Source: Segniliparus sp051660745 | Lineage (GTDB): Bacteria > Actinomycetota > Actinomycetes > Mycobacteriales > Mycobacteriaceae | Assembly: GCF_051660745.1 (NCBI RefSeq) | Contig: NZ_JBOFQF010000042.1 | Location: 62,001-126,000 of the forward strand | Length of the DNA stretch: 64,000 nucleotides | Direction: 5' to 3' | In this document: positions 1 to 9,005 of the stretch, one piece after another | Layout of the letters: every line of letters begins with the position of its first letter | Numbering within the stretch: the stretch's first letter is position 1 | Translations under genes and position numbers: made by a program | Notes under the pieces: generated by a model | Told to the model about the DNA's origin: nothing | Seen by the model: the letters and a program-made list of their open reading frames with translations, nothing else | Databases searched by the model: none

Positions 1-139
1 CAAACGCGACTACCTCTCCCTCGCGCGCAGCCCCGAGGAAATCGCCGCGATGCGCTCGATCAAACGGGCCTTCGACCCCGAGGGGTACTTGAACTCGGCA
101 GTGCTCTTCCCCACAGTCGCCGAGCGATCCGCGCCATAG
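1..139 (+). CDS. FAD-linked oxidase, C-terminal fragment (partial)
   Basis: The last 45 codons of a gene that enters from the left edge, read in the frame starting at base 2 and ending with TAG at 137-139. The visible peptide contains the stretch MRSIKRAFDPEGYLNSAVLF. This resembles the usual C-terminal end of the FAD-oxidase C domain in D-lactate/glycolate dehydrogenases and related flavoenzymes (a 'M-x-x-I-K-x-x-x-D-P-x-x-x-L-N-P' pattern). In this copy the Pro after Asn is Ser. The substrate cannot be told from this fragment. It runs in the same direction as kgd, 144 bp upstream of it. Confidence 0.65.
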   Translation, partial: KRDYLSLARSPEEIAAMRSIKRAFDPEGYLNSAVLFPTVAERSAP

Positions 140-189
140 CGCACAGCAGTCTTACCGACTTCTCAGAAAGGCGAGTATTCTGAATGGCG

Positions 190-208
190 CCTCGGCCAAA
201 AGCCGAGG
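190..208. terminator. Small inverted repeat between oxidase and kgd
   Basis: A 7-bp perfect stem, CCTCGGC (190-196) and GCCGAGG (202-208), flanks a CAAAA loop. It sits about 50 bp after the oxidase stop and 75 bp before kgd. No T-run follows, so it is at best a weak or actinobacterial-type terminator. It could instead be a leader hairpin of kgd. Confidence 0.3.
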
Positions 209-283
209 ATAAGGACCAGGCGAAGCAGCCACGGTCACGTACACCGCGAAAGTGGGCAAGAGGGAAAGTGGGCGAGAGCTCCT

Positions 284-3200
284 GTGAGTGACACCACCGT
301 CGATTTCGGACAGAACTCGTGGCTTGTGGAAGAGATGTACCACCGGTTCAAGGAGAACCCGAACTCGGTGGACCCGAGTTGGCACGAATTCCTGACGGAC
401 TACCACTCCACGCTGGAGTCGATCGCGGGCTCCGGCGACAACGGCAGCCGCGCCAGGGCCGCCGCCGAGACCGCTCCTCCCCCGCCTGTGCAGGCCGAGC
501 CGCCCGCGAACGGCAATGGCGCGCAGGCGCCCGCCCCGCAGCAGAGCGCGCCCGCCCCTGCCCCCGCCGCCCCCAAGCTTCCTGTTCCTCCGGCGCCGCA
601 GGCGTCCGCCCCGGCGGCTCAGGCCGCCGCGCCGTCCGCTCCCGCGAGCGACGAGTCCGTCCCCCTCAAGGGCATCGCAGCGGCGGTCGCGAAGAACATG
701 ACCGCCTCGCTCGGCGTGCCCACCGCCACCAGCGTGCGGGCCATCCCGGCCAAGGCGATGATCGACAACCGCATCGTCATCAACAACCACATGAACCGCA
801 CCCGGGGCGGCAAGATCTCCTTCACCCACCTCATCGGCTACGCCGTGGTGCAGGCGGTGAAGAAGTTCCCTGGGATGAACCGGCACTTCGCCGAGGCGGA
901 CGGCAAACCGCAGCTGGTCACCCCCGCGCACATCAACCTCGGCATCGCCATCGACACCGTCGGCAAAGACGGCAAGCGGACCCTGGTGGTCCCGGCGATC
1001 AAGCACTGCGAGGAGTTCGGCTTCGGCCAGTTCATCGCCGCGTACGAGGACGTGGTGCGCCGAGGCCGCGAGGGCAAGCTCGGCACCGAGGACTACGCGG
1101 GCGTCACCATCTCGCTGACCAACCCCGGCACCATCGGCACCGTCCACTCCGTGCCCCGGCTCATGGCGGGCCAAGGCGCCATCATCGGCGTCGGGGCCAT
1201 GGAGTACCCGGCCGAGTTCCAGGGCGCGAGCGAGGAGCGCATCTCCGACCTCGGAGTCGGCAAGCTCATCACCCTCACCTCGACCTACGACCACCGGATC
1301 ATCCAGGGCGCCGAGTCCGGCGACTTCCTGCGCACGGTCCACCAGCTGCTCATCTCGGACGAGTTCTACGACGAGCTGTACGCCGCGCTGCGCATCCCCT
1401 ACGAGCCGATCCGTTGGCGCTCGGACATCGTCGAGCACGGCGTGGACAAGTCCACCAGGGTCCTCGAGATCATCTCCGCGTACCGCTCGCGCGGGCACCT
1501 CATGGCCGACACCGACCCGCTGCTCTTCAACCAGCAGCGCCGCACCGGCCACCCCGACCTCGACGTCCTCAACCACAACCTGACCCTGTGGGACCTCGAC
1601 CGCGTCTTCAACGTCGGCGGCTTCCAGGGCAAGGAGCGGATGAAGCTGCGCGACGTGCTCGCGGTGCTCCGCGACTCGTACTGCCGCCACGTCGGCGTGG
1701 AGTACTCCCACATCCTCGAGCCCGAGCAGCGCGAATGGCTCCAGGAGCAGGTGGAGGTCCGCCACCAGAAGCCGAGCGTCAACCTGCAGAAGTACATCCT
1801 CTCCAAGCTCAACGCGGCTGAGTCCTTCGAAAACTTCCTGCACACCAAGTACATCGGGCAGAAGCGCTTCTCGCTCGAAGGCGCCGAGACGGTGATCCCG
1901 ATGATGGACGCCATCATCGACCGCGCCGCCGAGCACGCCCTCGACGAAGTGGTCATCGGCATGCCCCACCGGGGCAGGCTCAACGTGCTGGCCAACATCG
2001 TCGGCAAGCCGTACAAGCTGATCTTCAACGAGTTCGAGGGCAACCTCGACCCGAGCCTGTACCACGGCTCCGGCGACGTGAAGTACCACCTCGGGGCCGA
2101 GGGCACCTATTTCCAGATGTTCGGCGAGAACGAGATCAAGGTCTCCCTCACCGCCAACCCCAGCCACCTCGAAGCCGTGGACCCGGTGCTCGCGGGCATC
2201 GTCCGGGGCAAGCAGGAGCAGGTCGAGGGCGGCGGCGAGCGGTTCCCCATCATGGCCCTCGCCCTGCACGGCGACGGCGCGTTCGCCGGCCAGGGCGTGG
2301 TCGCCGAGACCCTCAACATGTCCGCGCTCACCGGCTACAACATCGGCGGCACCGTCCACATCGTGGTGAACAACCAGATCGCCTTCACCACCTCGCCGGA
2401 CGAGGGCCGCTCCAGCGTGTACTGCACCGACGTCGCCAAGACGATCGGCGCGCCGGTCTTCCACGTGAACGGGGACGACCCCGAGGCCGCCGCCTGGGTC
2501 GCCCAGCTCGCCGTGGACTACCGCGAGCGGTTCCACCGGGACGTCGTGATCGACCTCGTCTGCTACCGCCAACGCGGCCACAACGAGGGCGACGACCCCT
2601 CGATGACGCAGCCGACGATGTACGACGTGATCGAGAACAAGCGCTCGGTCCGCAAGAGCTACACCGAAGCCCTGATCGGCCGAGGCGACATCACCATCAA
2701 AGAGGCCGACGACGCCCTGCGCGACTACCAGGGCCAGCTGGAGCGGGTGTTCAACGAGGTCAAAGAGCTCGAACGGATCCCGCCAGCCCCGAGCCACTCG
2801 GTGGAGGCCGACCAGCAGCTGCCGCTCTCCCTGGTCACCGCCGTGTCGAAGACGGTGCTCGAACAGGTCGGCGACGCGTTCGTGGACGTCCCCGAGGGCT
2901 TCACCCCGCACCCGAAGGTGTTCCCGGTCAACCAGCGCAGGCACGACATGTCCCGCGCCGGGAACGTCGACTGGGCGACCGCCGAGCTCTTCGCCTTCGG
3001 CTCGCTCCTCCTCGAAGGGCACGGCGTGCGCCTGTCCGGCCAGGACTGCCGCCGGGGCACGTTCAGCCAGCGCCACGCGCTGCTCATCGACCGGCACAAC
3101 GGCGACGTGTTCAGCCCGCTCGCCCAGCTCGCCGCGAAAGCCGGGAGCGCGGCCCAGTTCGAGGTGTTCGACTCGCCGCTGTCCGAGTACGCGGTCATGG

Positions 3201-4012
3201 GCTTCGAGTACGGCTACTCGCTCGCCAACCCGACCACGCTCACGCTGTGGGAGGCCCAGTTCGGCGACTTCGCCAACGGAGCCCAGTCCATCATCGACGA
3301 GTACATCTCCTCCGGCGAGGCGAAATGGGGGCAGCGCTCCGACGTGGTGCTCCTGCTCCCCCACGGCCAGGAGGGCCAAGGCCCCGACCACAGCTCGGGC
3401 CGGATCGAGCGCTACCTGTCGCTGTGCGCGGAGAGCTCGATGACCGTGGCGCACCCGTCCACCCCGGCGAGCTACTTCCACCTGCTCCGGCGGCACGCCC
3501 TCGACGGCATCCACCGGCCGCTCATCGTCTTCACGCCGAAGTCGATGCTGCGCAACAAGCACGCCGTGAGCAGCGTCGAGGACTTCACCGAGGGCAAGTT
3601 CCTCTCCGTGCTCGACGACCCGACGACCGCGACGGAAGCGGCGGCGGAGAAGGTGCGCACGGTGATCCTCACCAGCGGCAAGCTCTACTGGCAGCTGGCC
3701 GAGCGCAAGGCCGCGGATCACCGCGAGGACATCGCGATCGTCCGGATCGAGCAGCTCTACCCGGAGCCGTTCAAGCGTCTGCGGGCGGCCTTGGAGCGCT
3801 ACCCGAACGCCAAGGACTTCCGCTGGGCGCAGGAAGAGCCCGCGAACCAGGGCCCGTGGCCGCATCTCGGCCTCGCGCTGCCGGAGCTCTTGCCGGACCT
3901 GCTGCCGAAGCTCACCCGTGTCTCGCGGCGCGCGATGAGCGCCCCGTCCTCGGGCTCGGCGAAGGTGCACGAGGTGGAGCAGCAGGAGCTGCTCCGCCAG
4001 GCCTTCGCCTGA
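284..4012 (+). CDS. kgd: Multifunctional 2-oxoglutarate metabolism enzyme (alpha-ketoglutarate decarboxylase / 2-hydroxy-3-oxoadipate synthase / E1 of ODH)
   Basis: A 1242-residue fused E2-E1 protein, the size of the mycobacterial Kgd/SucA. In the TCA cycle the family decarboxylates 2-oxoglutarate with thiamine diphosphate. It yields succinic semialdehyde, hydroxyoxoadipate with glyoxylate, or succinyl groups passed to lipoyl E2. Domains seen: an N-terminal E1-type segment (residues 1-45), an Ala/Pro-rich linker (about 60-125), a catalytic acyltransferase domain (about 130-350) with its DHRIIQG motif at His ~337, then the E1 part. The E1 part has the HGDGAFAGQG ThDP site near residue 663 and VVNNQIAFTT downstream. 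There is no lipoyl domain, as expected for this fusion. The start is GTG at 284, chosen because the MSDTTVDFGQNSWLVEEMY N-terminus matches the family. It stands alone, followed by a strong hairpin. Confidence 0.95.
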   Translation: MSDTTVDFGQNSWLVEEMYHRFKENPNSVDPSWHEFLTDYHSTLESIAGSGDNGSRARAAAETAPPPPVQAEPPANGNGAQAPAPQQSAPAPAPAAPKLPVPPAPQASAPAAQAAAPSAPASDESVPLKGIAAAVAKNMTASLGVPTATSVRAIPAKAMIDNRIVINNHMNRTRGGKISFTHLIGYAVVQAVKKFPGMNRHFAEADGKPQLVTPAHINLGIAIDTVGKDGKRTLVVPAIKHCEEFGFGQFIAAYEDVVRRGREGKLGTEDYAGVTISLTNPGTIGTVHSVPRLMAGQGAIIGVGAMEYPAEFQGASEERISDLGVGKLITLTSTYDHRIIQGAESGDFLRTVHQLLISDEFYDELYAALRIPYEPIRWRSDIVEHGVDKSTRVLEIISAYRSRGHLMADTDPLLFNQQRRTGHPDLDVLNHNLTLWDLDRVFNVGGFQGKERMKLRDVLAVLRDSYCRHVGVEYSHILEPEQREWLQEQVEVRHQKPSVNLQKYILSKLNAAESFENFLHTKYIGQKRFSLEGAETVIPMMDAIIDRAAEHALDEVVIGMPHRGRLNVLANIVGKPYKLIFNEFEGNLDPSLYHGSGDVKYHLGAEGTYFQMFGENEIKVSLTANPSHLEAVDPVLAGIVRGKQEQVEGGGERFPIMALALHGDGAFAGQGVVAETLNMSALTGYNIGGTVHIVVNNQIAFTTSPDEGRSSVYCTDVAKTIGAPVFHVNGDDPEAAAWVAQLAVDYRERFHRDVVIDLVCYRQRGHNEGDDPSMTQPTMYDVIENKRSVRKSYTEALIGRGDITIKEADDALRDYQGQLERVFNEVKELERIPPAPSHSVEADQQLPLSLVTAVSKTVLEQVGDAFVDVPEGFTPHPKVFPVNQRRHDMSRAGNVDWATAELFAFGSLLLEGHGVRLSGQDCRRGTFSQRHALLIDRHNGDVFSPLAQLAAKAGSAAQFEVFDSPLSEYAVMGFEYGYSLANPTTLTLWEAQFGDFANGAQSIIDEYISSGEAKWGQRSDVVLLLPHGQEGQGPDHSSGRIERYLSLCAESSMTVAHPSTPASYFHLLRRHALDGIHRPLIVFTPKSMLRNKHAVSSVEDFTEGKFLSVLDDPTTATEAAAEKVRTVILTSGKLYWQLAERKAADHREDIAIVRIEQLYPEPFKRLRAALERYPNAKDFRWAQEEPANQGPWPHLGLALPELLPDLLPKLTRVSRRAMSAPSSGSAKVHEVEQQELLRQAFA

Positions 4013-4029
4013 CCAGCTCCCCTCAAACT

Positions 4030-4058
4030 CGACACGGTTGGCTCCGCCAGCCGTGTCG
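4030..4058 (+). terminator. Hairpin terminator after kgd
   Basis: CGACACGG (4030-4037) pairs with CCGTGTCG (4051-4058), and inside it TGGC (4039-4042) pairs with GCCA (4046-4049) around a TCC loop, with one mismatch between the two stems. It begins 18 bp after the kgd stop. No T-tract follows (a G-run does), as is common for high-GC terminators. Confidence 0.6.
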
Positions 4059-4249
4059 GGGGGCGGGCGCCTGCCCGTCAGCCTCCCTGCTCATCGCGGG
4101 CCTGATCGTTTGCGGCTGCGATTCTGGCGGCCGCGTCCTCTGCTGACTGATCCGTCCCGAGGCTGGTTTCTTAAATTGTTTTGCGAGGGCAGAGGAGCCG
4201 GGTTGCTCGTGGTCTTGTGGTGCGCTGGCCGATAGCCCCTGTTCGGCGT

Positions 4250-5041
4250 TTATCTCCGCGTGTCGAACGCAGCGGCAACATCCGCGACGAATTCGGCGCT
4301 GGCCGCGCGTGTTCGAGCCGTGATCGATGGCGGCGCGCTCTCCGGAGTCCCCGCGTTGAACGGCGGATTCGGCGCGTACTCTATGACCAATTGCGTCTGC
4401 TCGGCATGCGTCCGGTCGCGCATGACCGAGACGAGGGCCAGCGCGAAATCCAGCCCCGACGTCACGCCGCCCCCGGTGGCGCGGTTGCCGTCGATCACCA
4501 CGCGCGAGTTCACCGGAATCGCCCCGGCTTTCGCTAGCAAGTGCCGAACGGACCAGTGGCTGGTGGCCGAGTATCCCTCCAGCAGGCCCGCCATGCCGAG
4601 AACCATGGAGCCTGTGCACACACTCGTCACCCAAGAGGCGCGAGAACCAAGATCGGCCACGAAGCCGACCAAATGCTCGTCGCGCATCGCCGCAACGACG
4701 GGGTCCCTCGCGCCGGGGATGAACAGGACGTCCACATCGCGGGGACAGTCCTCCATGGTTGTGGTCGGCGTGATGACCAGTCCCGTGTCGCTGACGACCG
4801 GCTCTGCCGTGGCCGCGACATGATGCACCTGCGCGCCCTCCAAATACGAGAAGACGAGCTGCGGAGCGACAAAATCCAACGCGGTGAACCCCGGGTACAT
4901 CAGCATCGCGATCACCTCGCCCTCGCTTTTGGGACTCGGCTGTGGAATTTTCGGCGCCGCTCCCGCGACAGGGCCGCGCGAAAACGCCGCCGCGCCAACA
5001 GTCGCCGCAGTCGCGGCCAAAAACTCTCGACGACCACTCAA
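4250..5041 (-). CDS. DJ-1/PfpI family protein with Tat signal
   Basis: 263 residues. The N-terminus has a twin-arginine signal (GRREFLAAT at residues 3-11, then an Ala-rich stretch), so export by the Tat system is likely. The mature part is a type-1 glutamine-amidotransferase-like (DJ-1/PfpI) domain. Its nucleophile elbow is SVCTGS with Cys142, and the FIPGA motif is at about 107-111. The pattern is closest to isonitrile-hydratase-like or AraC-regulator-type PfpI domains, but no DNA-binding domain is attached. The start is TTG at 5041, chosen because a GAGGAG ribosome site lies about 8 nt upstream and because this start gives the intact Tat motif. The substrate is unknown. It faces kgd tail to tail. 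Confidence 0.8.
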   Translation of the reverse strand: MSGRREFLAATAATVGAAAFSRGPVAGAAPKIPQPSPKSEGEVIAMLMYPGFTALDFVAPQLVFSYLEGAQVHHVAATAEPVVSDTGLVITPTTTMEDCPRDVDVLFIPGARDPVVAAMRDEHLVGFVADLGSRASWVTSVCTGSMVLGMAGLLEGYSATSHWSVRHLLAKAGAIPVNSRVVIDGNRATGGGVTSGLDFALALVSVMRDRTHAEQTQLVIEYAPNPPFNAGTPESAPPSITARTRAASAEFVADVAAAFDTRR

Positions 5042-5427
5042 TGCTTTGCTCCTCGCTAAACTCTGCCCAGATCAGCACGCCTGAAGTATCTGAAGTGTAC
5101 GGGTGGCCCGGACTGAATACGCCGACTCGAACCAGATCATGAGCAGCCCGTCCCCGTAGAACAGCTAGGCAGCGCGTCTCTGAGACAACCCCAAACCAGT
5201 ACAAGAATGCCGTGCGGCGAGCGCAACCGAGCTCAAGGCGTTGAAAGCGCGGTCGTGGTGGTTGCAGCACATAGTTGGGAACTCGAGGATACAAGTGATC
5301 GTGGAGACGGCCAGCTCACAAAAGTTTCGAGGCAAGAGTCCATGCTGCTGCCCCGCTACAGCTGGTCTTCCAGCTTCTCCCGGTCGGTCTTGTTCCTGTG
5401 CTCGTCCGACTCCAACAAGACACCCCG
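5042..5427. other. Gap with a decayed duplicate of the neighbouring gene's 3' end
   Basis: 386 bp without a convincing gene. The right part (5351-5394) is a near copy of 5423-5466, the 3' end of the leftward gene at 5428-6078. The left part should hold the promoter of the PfpI-family gene, but I could not pick one with confidence. Confidence 0.6.
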
Positions 5428-5466
5428 CTAGAGCTGGTCTTCCAACTTCTCCCGGTCGGTCTTGTT
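5351..5466. repeat. 44-bp direct repeat, 72 bp apart
   Basis: Bases 5351-5394 and 5423-5466 match at 42 of 44 positions. On the minus strand both copies encode NKTDREKLEDQL followed by TAG. The copy at 5423-5466 is the real end of the gene at 5428-6078. The other lies downstream, out of use. The 72-bp offset is a whole number of codons (24). Confidence 0.9.
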
Positions 5467-6078
5467 GAAGTTGTGCGCCACCAGCCAGCGGGCCGTAATC
5501 GCGTCGATGTCCCCGCCGCGCCGCACGGCCTGGACGAGCGCGGCGAGCTCGGCGGCGTTGAGCTGGTCCGCCAGAACGCCCAACCCCTTGCTGTGCTTGT
5601 AGGTGAGCGAGCCGATCCGGTAGACCGCGATGCTCCCGTTCGGGGTGATATCGCTGATGTCGAGCCCTTCGGGCAGTTGGCCCGCGAGCTGCCCGGAGAG
5701 GCCGAAAACGTTCTTCTCCGGGCGCAGGCGCGGGTTGAGCGCGCCGAGCAAGCCCGGCGCGTCTTCCGCTGTCACCGCCCAGTCCCCCGCGTCGACGGCG
5801 GCGAGGCGCTCCTGCCAAGTGGCTTTGCCCGAGGCTGCGAGGACTGCGGGCACCGCTGCCGAGTTGAGCGTGCCCACATAGAGCCTGGCGAGGATCTGCG
5901 ACGCGATTTCCGTCCCGCCGCCGACCACCACGCGCGGCGCGGGCTGGCGCACATCGATCCACAGGATCGCCGCGCCAACGAGCGAGCAGGCCACGAGCAC
6001 CCGCTGGGGCCAATGCAGCGCGGCCCGCGCGGACAGCGCGGCGGCCCGCAGCCGCGCCGCGATCACGGTCGTGTTCAT
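5428..6078 (-). CDS. Short, membrane-anchored substrate-binding-like protein (OpuAC/ProX type)
   Basis: 216 residues from ATG at 6078. An N-terminal hydrophobic segment (about residues 22-38, RVLVACSLVGAAILWI) looks like a signal anchor. The next part, PRVVVGGGTEIASQILARLY, resembles the start of glycine-betaine/choline-binding domains of ABC transporters (OpuAC), which usually run about 270 residues. It is therefore short for the family, and no permease or ATPase gene lies next to it. No clear ribosome site precedes 6078. An upstream ATG at 6135 is possible but would add an unlikely peptide. Its last 13 codons are duplicated downstream. The function as an osmoprotectant binder is a weak inference. 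Confidence 0.55.
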   Translation of the reverse strand: MNTTVIAARLRAAALSARAALHWPQRVLVACSLVGAAILWIDVRQPAPRVVVGGGTEIASQILARLYVGTLNSAAVPAVLAASGKATWQERLAAVDAGDWAVTAEDAPGLLGALNPRLRPEKNVFGLSGQLAGQLPEGLDISDITPNGSIAVYRIGSLTYKHSKGLGVLADQLNAAELAALVQAVRRGGDIDAITARWLVAHNFNKTDREKLEDQL

Positions 6079-6157
6079 ATTCGAACAGCATAACCCCAGT
6101 CCTGACCGTTCAGTGCTAGTTTGGACGGTGGCCATGACATATCGTAAGGAGCTCGCT

Positions 6158-6928
6158 ATGACTTCAACAGCGCCTCTGATCAGCGCAGAGCAGTCGCTTC
6201 GCCTCCTTGCCGAACAAGGGGGGCTGCTCGCGGCGACGCCTGAGTCCGCGCTGGGCGAGCCGGTTCCCGCCGTGCCTGGCTGGACGGCCGAGGACGTGGT
6301 GCGCCACACCGCCAAAGTGCACCGGTGGGCCGCGTTGGTGCTGCGGTCGGGGCCGCAGGCGGATCTCGGCGGGCTCGTGCAGGCGGTCGCCTCCTCGCCG
6401 AAAGGCCCAGCTGCGATCGCCGACTACCGCACGAGCCTCGACCAGCTGCTCGCGGAGTTCGGCCGCCACGATTTCGCCGAAGCCGCCGCCACATTCGTCG
6501 GCCCGGGCGACGTGGGCTGGTGGGCCCGCCGTCAAGCCCATGAGGTGCTCGTCCATCGCCACGACGCACAATCCGCGTCCGTGCCGAATCCGGACCTGGT
6601 GGAGCCGCTCGTCGCCGCCGACGGCGTCGACGAATGGGCAGTGGTCTTCGTCCCCCGCGTCGCGATCCGGGATAAAAAACCCGTCCCCGACCTGCTCTCC
6701 GGCAAACGGGTCGCCATCGAGGCGACCGACGTGCCAGGGGCGCGCTGGGTCGTCCGCACGGACGGCAACCTCGTCGGAGAGCGCTCCGACGGGCCTGCGG
6801 ACGCGGCGGTGGCCCTGCCCGCATGGGAGCTGCTGCTGACCGTGTGGCGGCGAAAACCCCTCGAAGCGGCCGCTGTGACCGGCGACAGCCTGGTCGCCCG
6901 AGGCCTCTACGATCACATCCGAATCTAG
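6158..6928 (+). CDS. Maleylpyruvate isomerase family mycothiol-dependent protein
   Basis: 256 residues. The N-terminal half is a DinB/MDMPI four-helix bundle. It shows the metal-ligand pattern of mycothiol-dependent enzymes: a His in DVVRHTAKVH (about residue 50) and HEVLVHRHD near residue 130. The C-terminal half is the small alpha/beta domain found in the longer members of the family. Such proteins use mycothiol, the actinobacterial thiol, for isomerase or transferase reactions, but most have no known substrate. The start is ATG at 6158 with AAGGA 7 nt upstream. A longer frame to 6071 lacks such a site. It is divergent from the substrate-binding-like gene and lies 21 bp before corA, so co-transcription is likely. 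Confidence 0.8.
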   Translation: MTSTAPLISAEQSLRLLAEQGGLLAATPESALGEPVPAVPGWTAEDVVRHTAKVHRWAALVLRSGPQADLGGLVQAVASSPKGPAAIADYRTSLDQLLAEFGRHDFAEAAATFVGPGDVGWWARRQAHEVLVHRHDAQSASVPNPDLVEPLVAADGVDEWAVVFVPRVAIRDKKPVPDLLSGKRVAIEATDVPGARWVVRTDGNLVGERSDGPADAAVALPAWELLLTVWRRKPLEAAAVTGDSLVARGLYDHIRI

Positions 6929-6949
6929 AACAGACATTCAGGAGGGGCT

Positions 6950-8128
6950 ATGCCCGCATTACCGCCAAAGGGAGCCTCTCGCTTGCGCGGCACACCGGAG
7001 TCCCAGCCCTCTGCGCTCGCGACCCCGCTTTCCGTCCTGGGGTTCTCCTCTGCCGCGCAGACCGCTGCGGCGAAAAAACCCGCGCCGAGGGTCGCCAAGC
7101 CCGTCGTGGACTGCGCCGTGTATGTCGACGGAGTACGCCAGCCCGGCAGGCCCTCGCCCGCCGAGGCGATCACGCAGGTCCGCGAGGCGCAGCCGCAGAG
7201 CTGCGACGAGAGGCCCCTGTCGCGGTTCGTCTGGGTCGGCCTCTTCGAGCCGGACGAGGAGCAGATGCGGGCGGTCGGCGCCGTCTTCGGCCTGCACGAG
7301 CTCATGATGGAGGACGCGGTCCACGCCCATCAACGCCCGAAGCTGGAGCAGTACGACGACATGTTCGAGCTCGTGCTCAAGACGGTGAAATACGTCGCGC
7401 ACGAGTCCATCTCACAGGCGAAAGAGATCGTGGAGTCCGGCGAGATCATCCTCTTCGTCGGCCGCGACTTCATCGTGACCGTCCGCCACGGCGGGCATGG
7501 CGAGCTCGCGGGCGTGCGCAAGCATTTGGAGGAGCAGTCCGCGAAACTCGCCATCGGCCCGCTCGTGGTCATGCACAGCATCGCCGACCACATCGTGGAC
7601 GGGTACATGCAAGTCACCGAAGCCGTCGAGCTCGACATCGACGCCATGGAAGAGTCGATCTTCACCCCAGGCGCAGGGACCGAGATCGAGCTCATCTACC
7701 TGCTCAAGCGCGAGGTCATGGAGATGAAACGGGCGGTGAACCCGCTCTCCTTGGCGCTCAGCCGCCTGGCCCATCCCGATCCGACGCTCACCATCGCGGT
7801 CCCGAAAGAAGTCCGCCGCTACTTCCGCGACGTCCTCGACCACCACACGGTCGTCGCGGAGCAGGTGTCGAGCTTCGACGAGGTGCTCAGCTCGCTCGTC
7901 CAGGCCGCCCTCGGCAAGATCAGCGTCCAGCAGAACACCGACATGCGCCAGATCACCGCGTGGGCGGCGATTTTCGCCGTCTCGACGCTAGTCGCGGGCA
8001 TCTACGGGATGAACTTCGACAACATGCCGGAGCTGCACTGGCACTACGGGTATTTCATCGCCCTCGGGGTCATGGCGGGGATCAGCTTGAGCCTCTTCAT
8101 CGGATTCCGCCGCAGCAAGTGGCTCTGA
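6950..8128 (+). CDS. corA: CorA-family magnesium/cobalt transporter
   Basis: 392 residues. The protein has the large cytosolic alpha/beta domain and long helix of CorA, then two C-terminal membrane helices. The signature GMN sits in GIYGMNF at about residues 353-355, at the end of the first helix. The second helix (YGYFIALGVMAGISLSLFI) is followed by a basic tail, RRSKWL. An N-terminal extension of about 45 residues, rich in Ala/Pro, is unusual but low in information. ATG at 6950 has AGGAGGGG just upstream. It probably mediates divalent cation uptake in the plasma membrane as a pentamer. It is convergent with nadC, with 7 bp between the stops. Confidence 0.92.
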   Translation: MPALPPKGASRLRGTPESQPSALATPLSVLGFSSAAQTAAAKKPAPRVAKPVVDCAVYVDGVRQPGRPSPAEAITQVREAQPQSCDERPLSRFVWVGLFEPDEEQMRAVGAVFGLHELMMEDAVHAHQRPKLEQYDDMFELVLKTVKYVAHESISQAKEIVESGEIILFVGRDFIVTVRHGGHGELAGVRKHLEEQSAKLAIGPLVVMHSIADHIVDGYMQVTEAVELDIDAMEESIFTPGAGTEIELIYLLKREVMEMKRAVNPLSLALSRLAHPDPTLTIAVPKEVRRYFRDVLDHHTVVAEQVSSFDEVLSSLVQAALGKISVQQNTDMRQITAWAAIFAVSTLVAGIYGMNFDNMPELHWHYGYFIALGVMAGISLSLFIGFRRSKWL

Positions 8129-8135
8129 CCAGCCG

Positions 8136-9005
8136 TTACGCCAGGTCGAGGCCCAGGTCCAGCGCCTGCGTCGAATGGGTGAGCGCGCCGACGGCGAGGT
8201 AGTCCACCCCGGTCTCGGCGTAGGCCCGCGCGGTGGCGAGCGTGAGCCCGCCGGAGGATTCGAGCAGCGTGCTCGGGGAGCGCTCGTCGCGCAGCGCCAC
8301 CGCCTTCGCCGTGGTCTCGACGTCGAAATTGTCGAGGAGGACGAGTTCTGCGCCCTCGGCCAGGATCTCCTCGAGCTGGGCGAGCGTGTCGACTTCGACC
8401 TCCACCGCGAGCTGCGGGGCGAAGGCCCGCACCCGGCGCAGCGCCTCGGCCGCCGAGCCCGCCGCCGCGACATGGTTGTCTTTGATCAACGCCGCGTCGC
8501 CGAGGCCCATGCGGTGGTTCGCCCCGCCGCCGCAGACCACGGCGTGCTTCTGCAACAGGCGCAGGCCCGGCAACGTCTTGCGGGTGTCGCGCACTGTCGC
8601 CCTCGTGCCCGCGAGCTGGTCGGCCCAGCGCGCTGTGGCGGTGGCGATCCCCGACAAGTGGCACAGCAGGTTCAAGAGCGTCCGCTCCGCCGTGAGCAGT
8701 CCGCGCAGCGGCGCGGTCACCGAGAGCGCCACGCCCCCTGGGACGACCCGGTCGCCGTCCGCCTTCGCCGCGCGCAGGGTGTATCCGCCCGCGCCGAGCA
8801 CCTCGTCCAAGACGAGGACGGCCGCCTGGACCCCGGCGAGCACGCCGGGCTCGCGCGCGACCACCTCGGCCGTGCCGACCTGCGCCGCGTCCACGGTCGC
8901 GAGCGTCGTCGCGTCCGGGCCGTAGGCGAGGTCTTCGGCGAGCGCGGTCCGCACCACAGCGAGGGCGGACTCCCGCTGCGCCGCGGTGAACGACAGGCCC
9001 GTCAT
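8136..9005 (-). CDS. nadC: Nicotinate-nucleotide pyrophosphorylase (quinolinate phosphoribosyltransferase)
   Basis: 289 residues, normal length. It converts quinolinate and PRPP to nicotinate mononucleotide, the third step of de novo NAD synthesis. Visible family motifs include RTALAEDLAYGPDATT at the N-terminus, NLLCHLSGIATATA, DTRKTLPGLR, KHAVVCGGGANHRMGL and KDNH. The ATG overlaps the nadA stop by four bases (ATGA), so the two are translationally coupled. In most actinobacteria nadB sits between nadA and nadC; here it is absent. Confidence 0.95.
   Translation of the reverse strand: MTGLSFTAAQRESALAVVRTALAEDLAYGPDATTLATVDAAQVGTAEVVAREPGVLAGVQAAVLVLDEVLGAGGYTLRAAKADGDRVVPGGVALSVTAPLRGLLTAERTLLNLLCHLSGIATATARWADQLAGTRATVRDTRKTLPGLRLLQKHAVVCGGGANHRMGLGDAALIKDNHVAAAGSAAEALRRVRAFAPQLAVEVEVDTLAQLEEILAEGAELVLLDNFDVETTAKAVALRDERSPSTLLESSGGLTLATARAYAETGVDYLAVGALTHSTQALDLGLDLA

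Noticed and set aside
152..3970. Very long open frame on the minus strand opposite kgd
   Set aside because: Composition is Arg/Val/His/Asp-rich nonsense typical of the antisense of a high-GC gene; kgd on the plus strand has full family motifs.
4023..5294. 423-codon minus-strand frame overlapping the PfpI-family gene
   Set aside because: It is a +1/-1 shadow; the 4250-5041 frame has Tat signal, PfpI motifs and a ribosome site.
6929..6949. Search for an Mg-sensing leader before corA
   Set aside because: Only 21 bp separate corA from the upstream gene; there is no room for a riboswitch.
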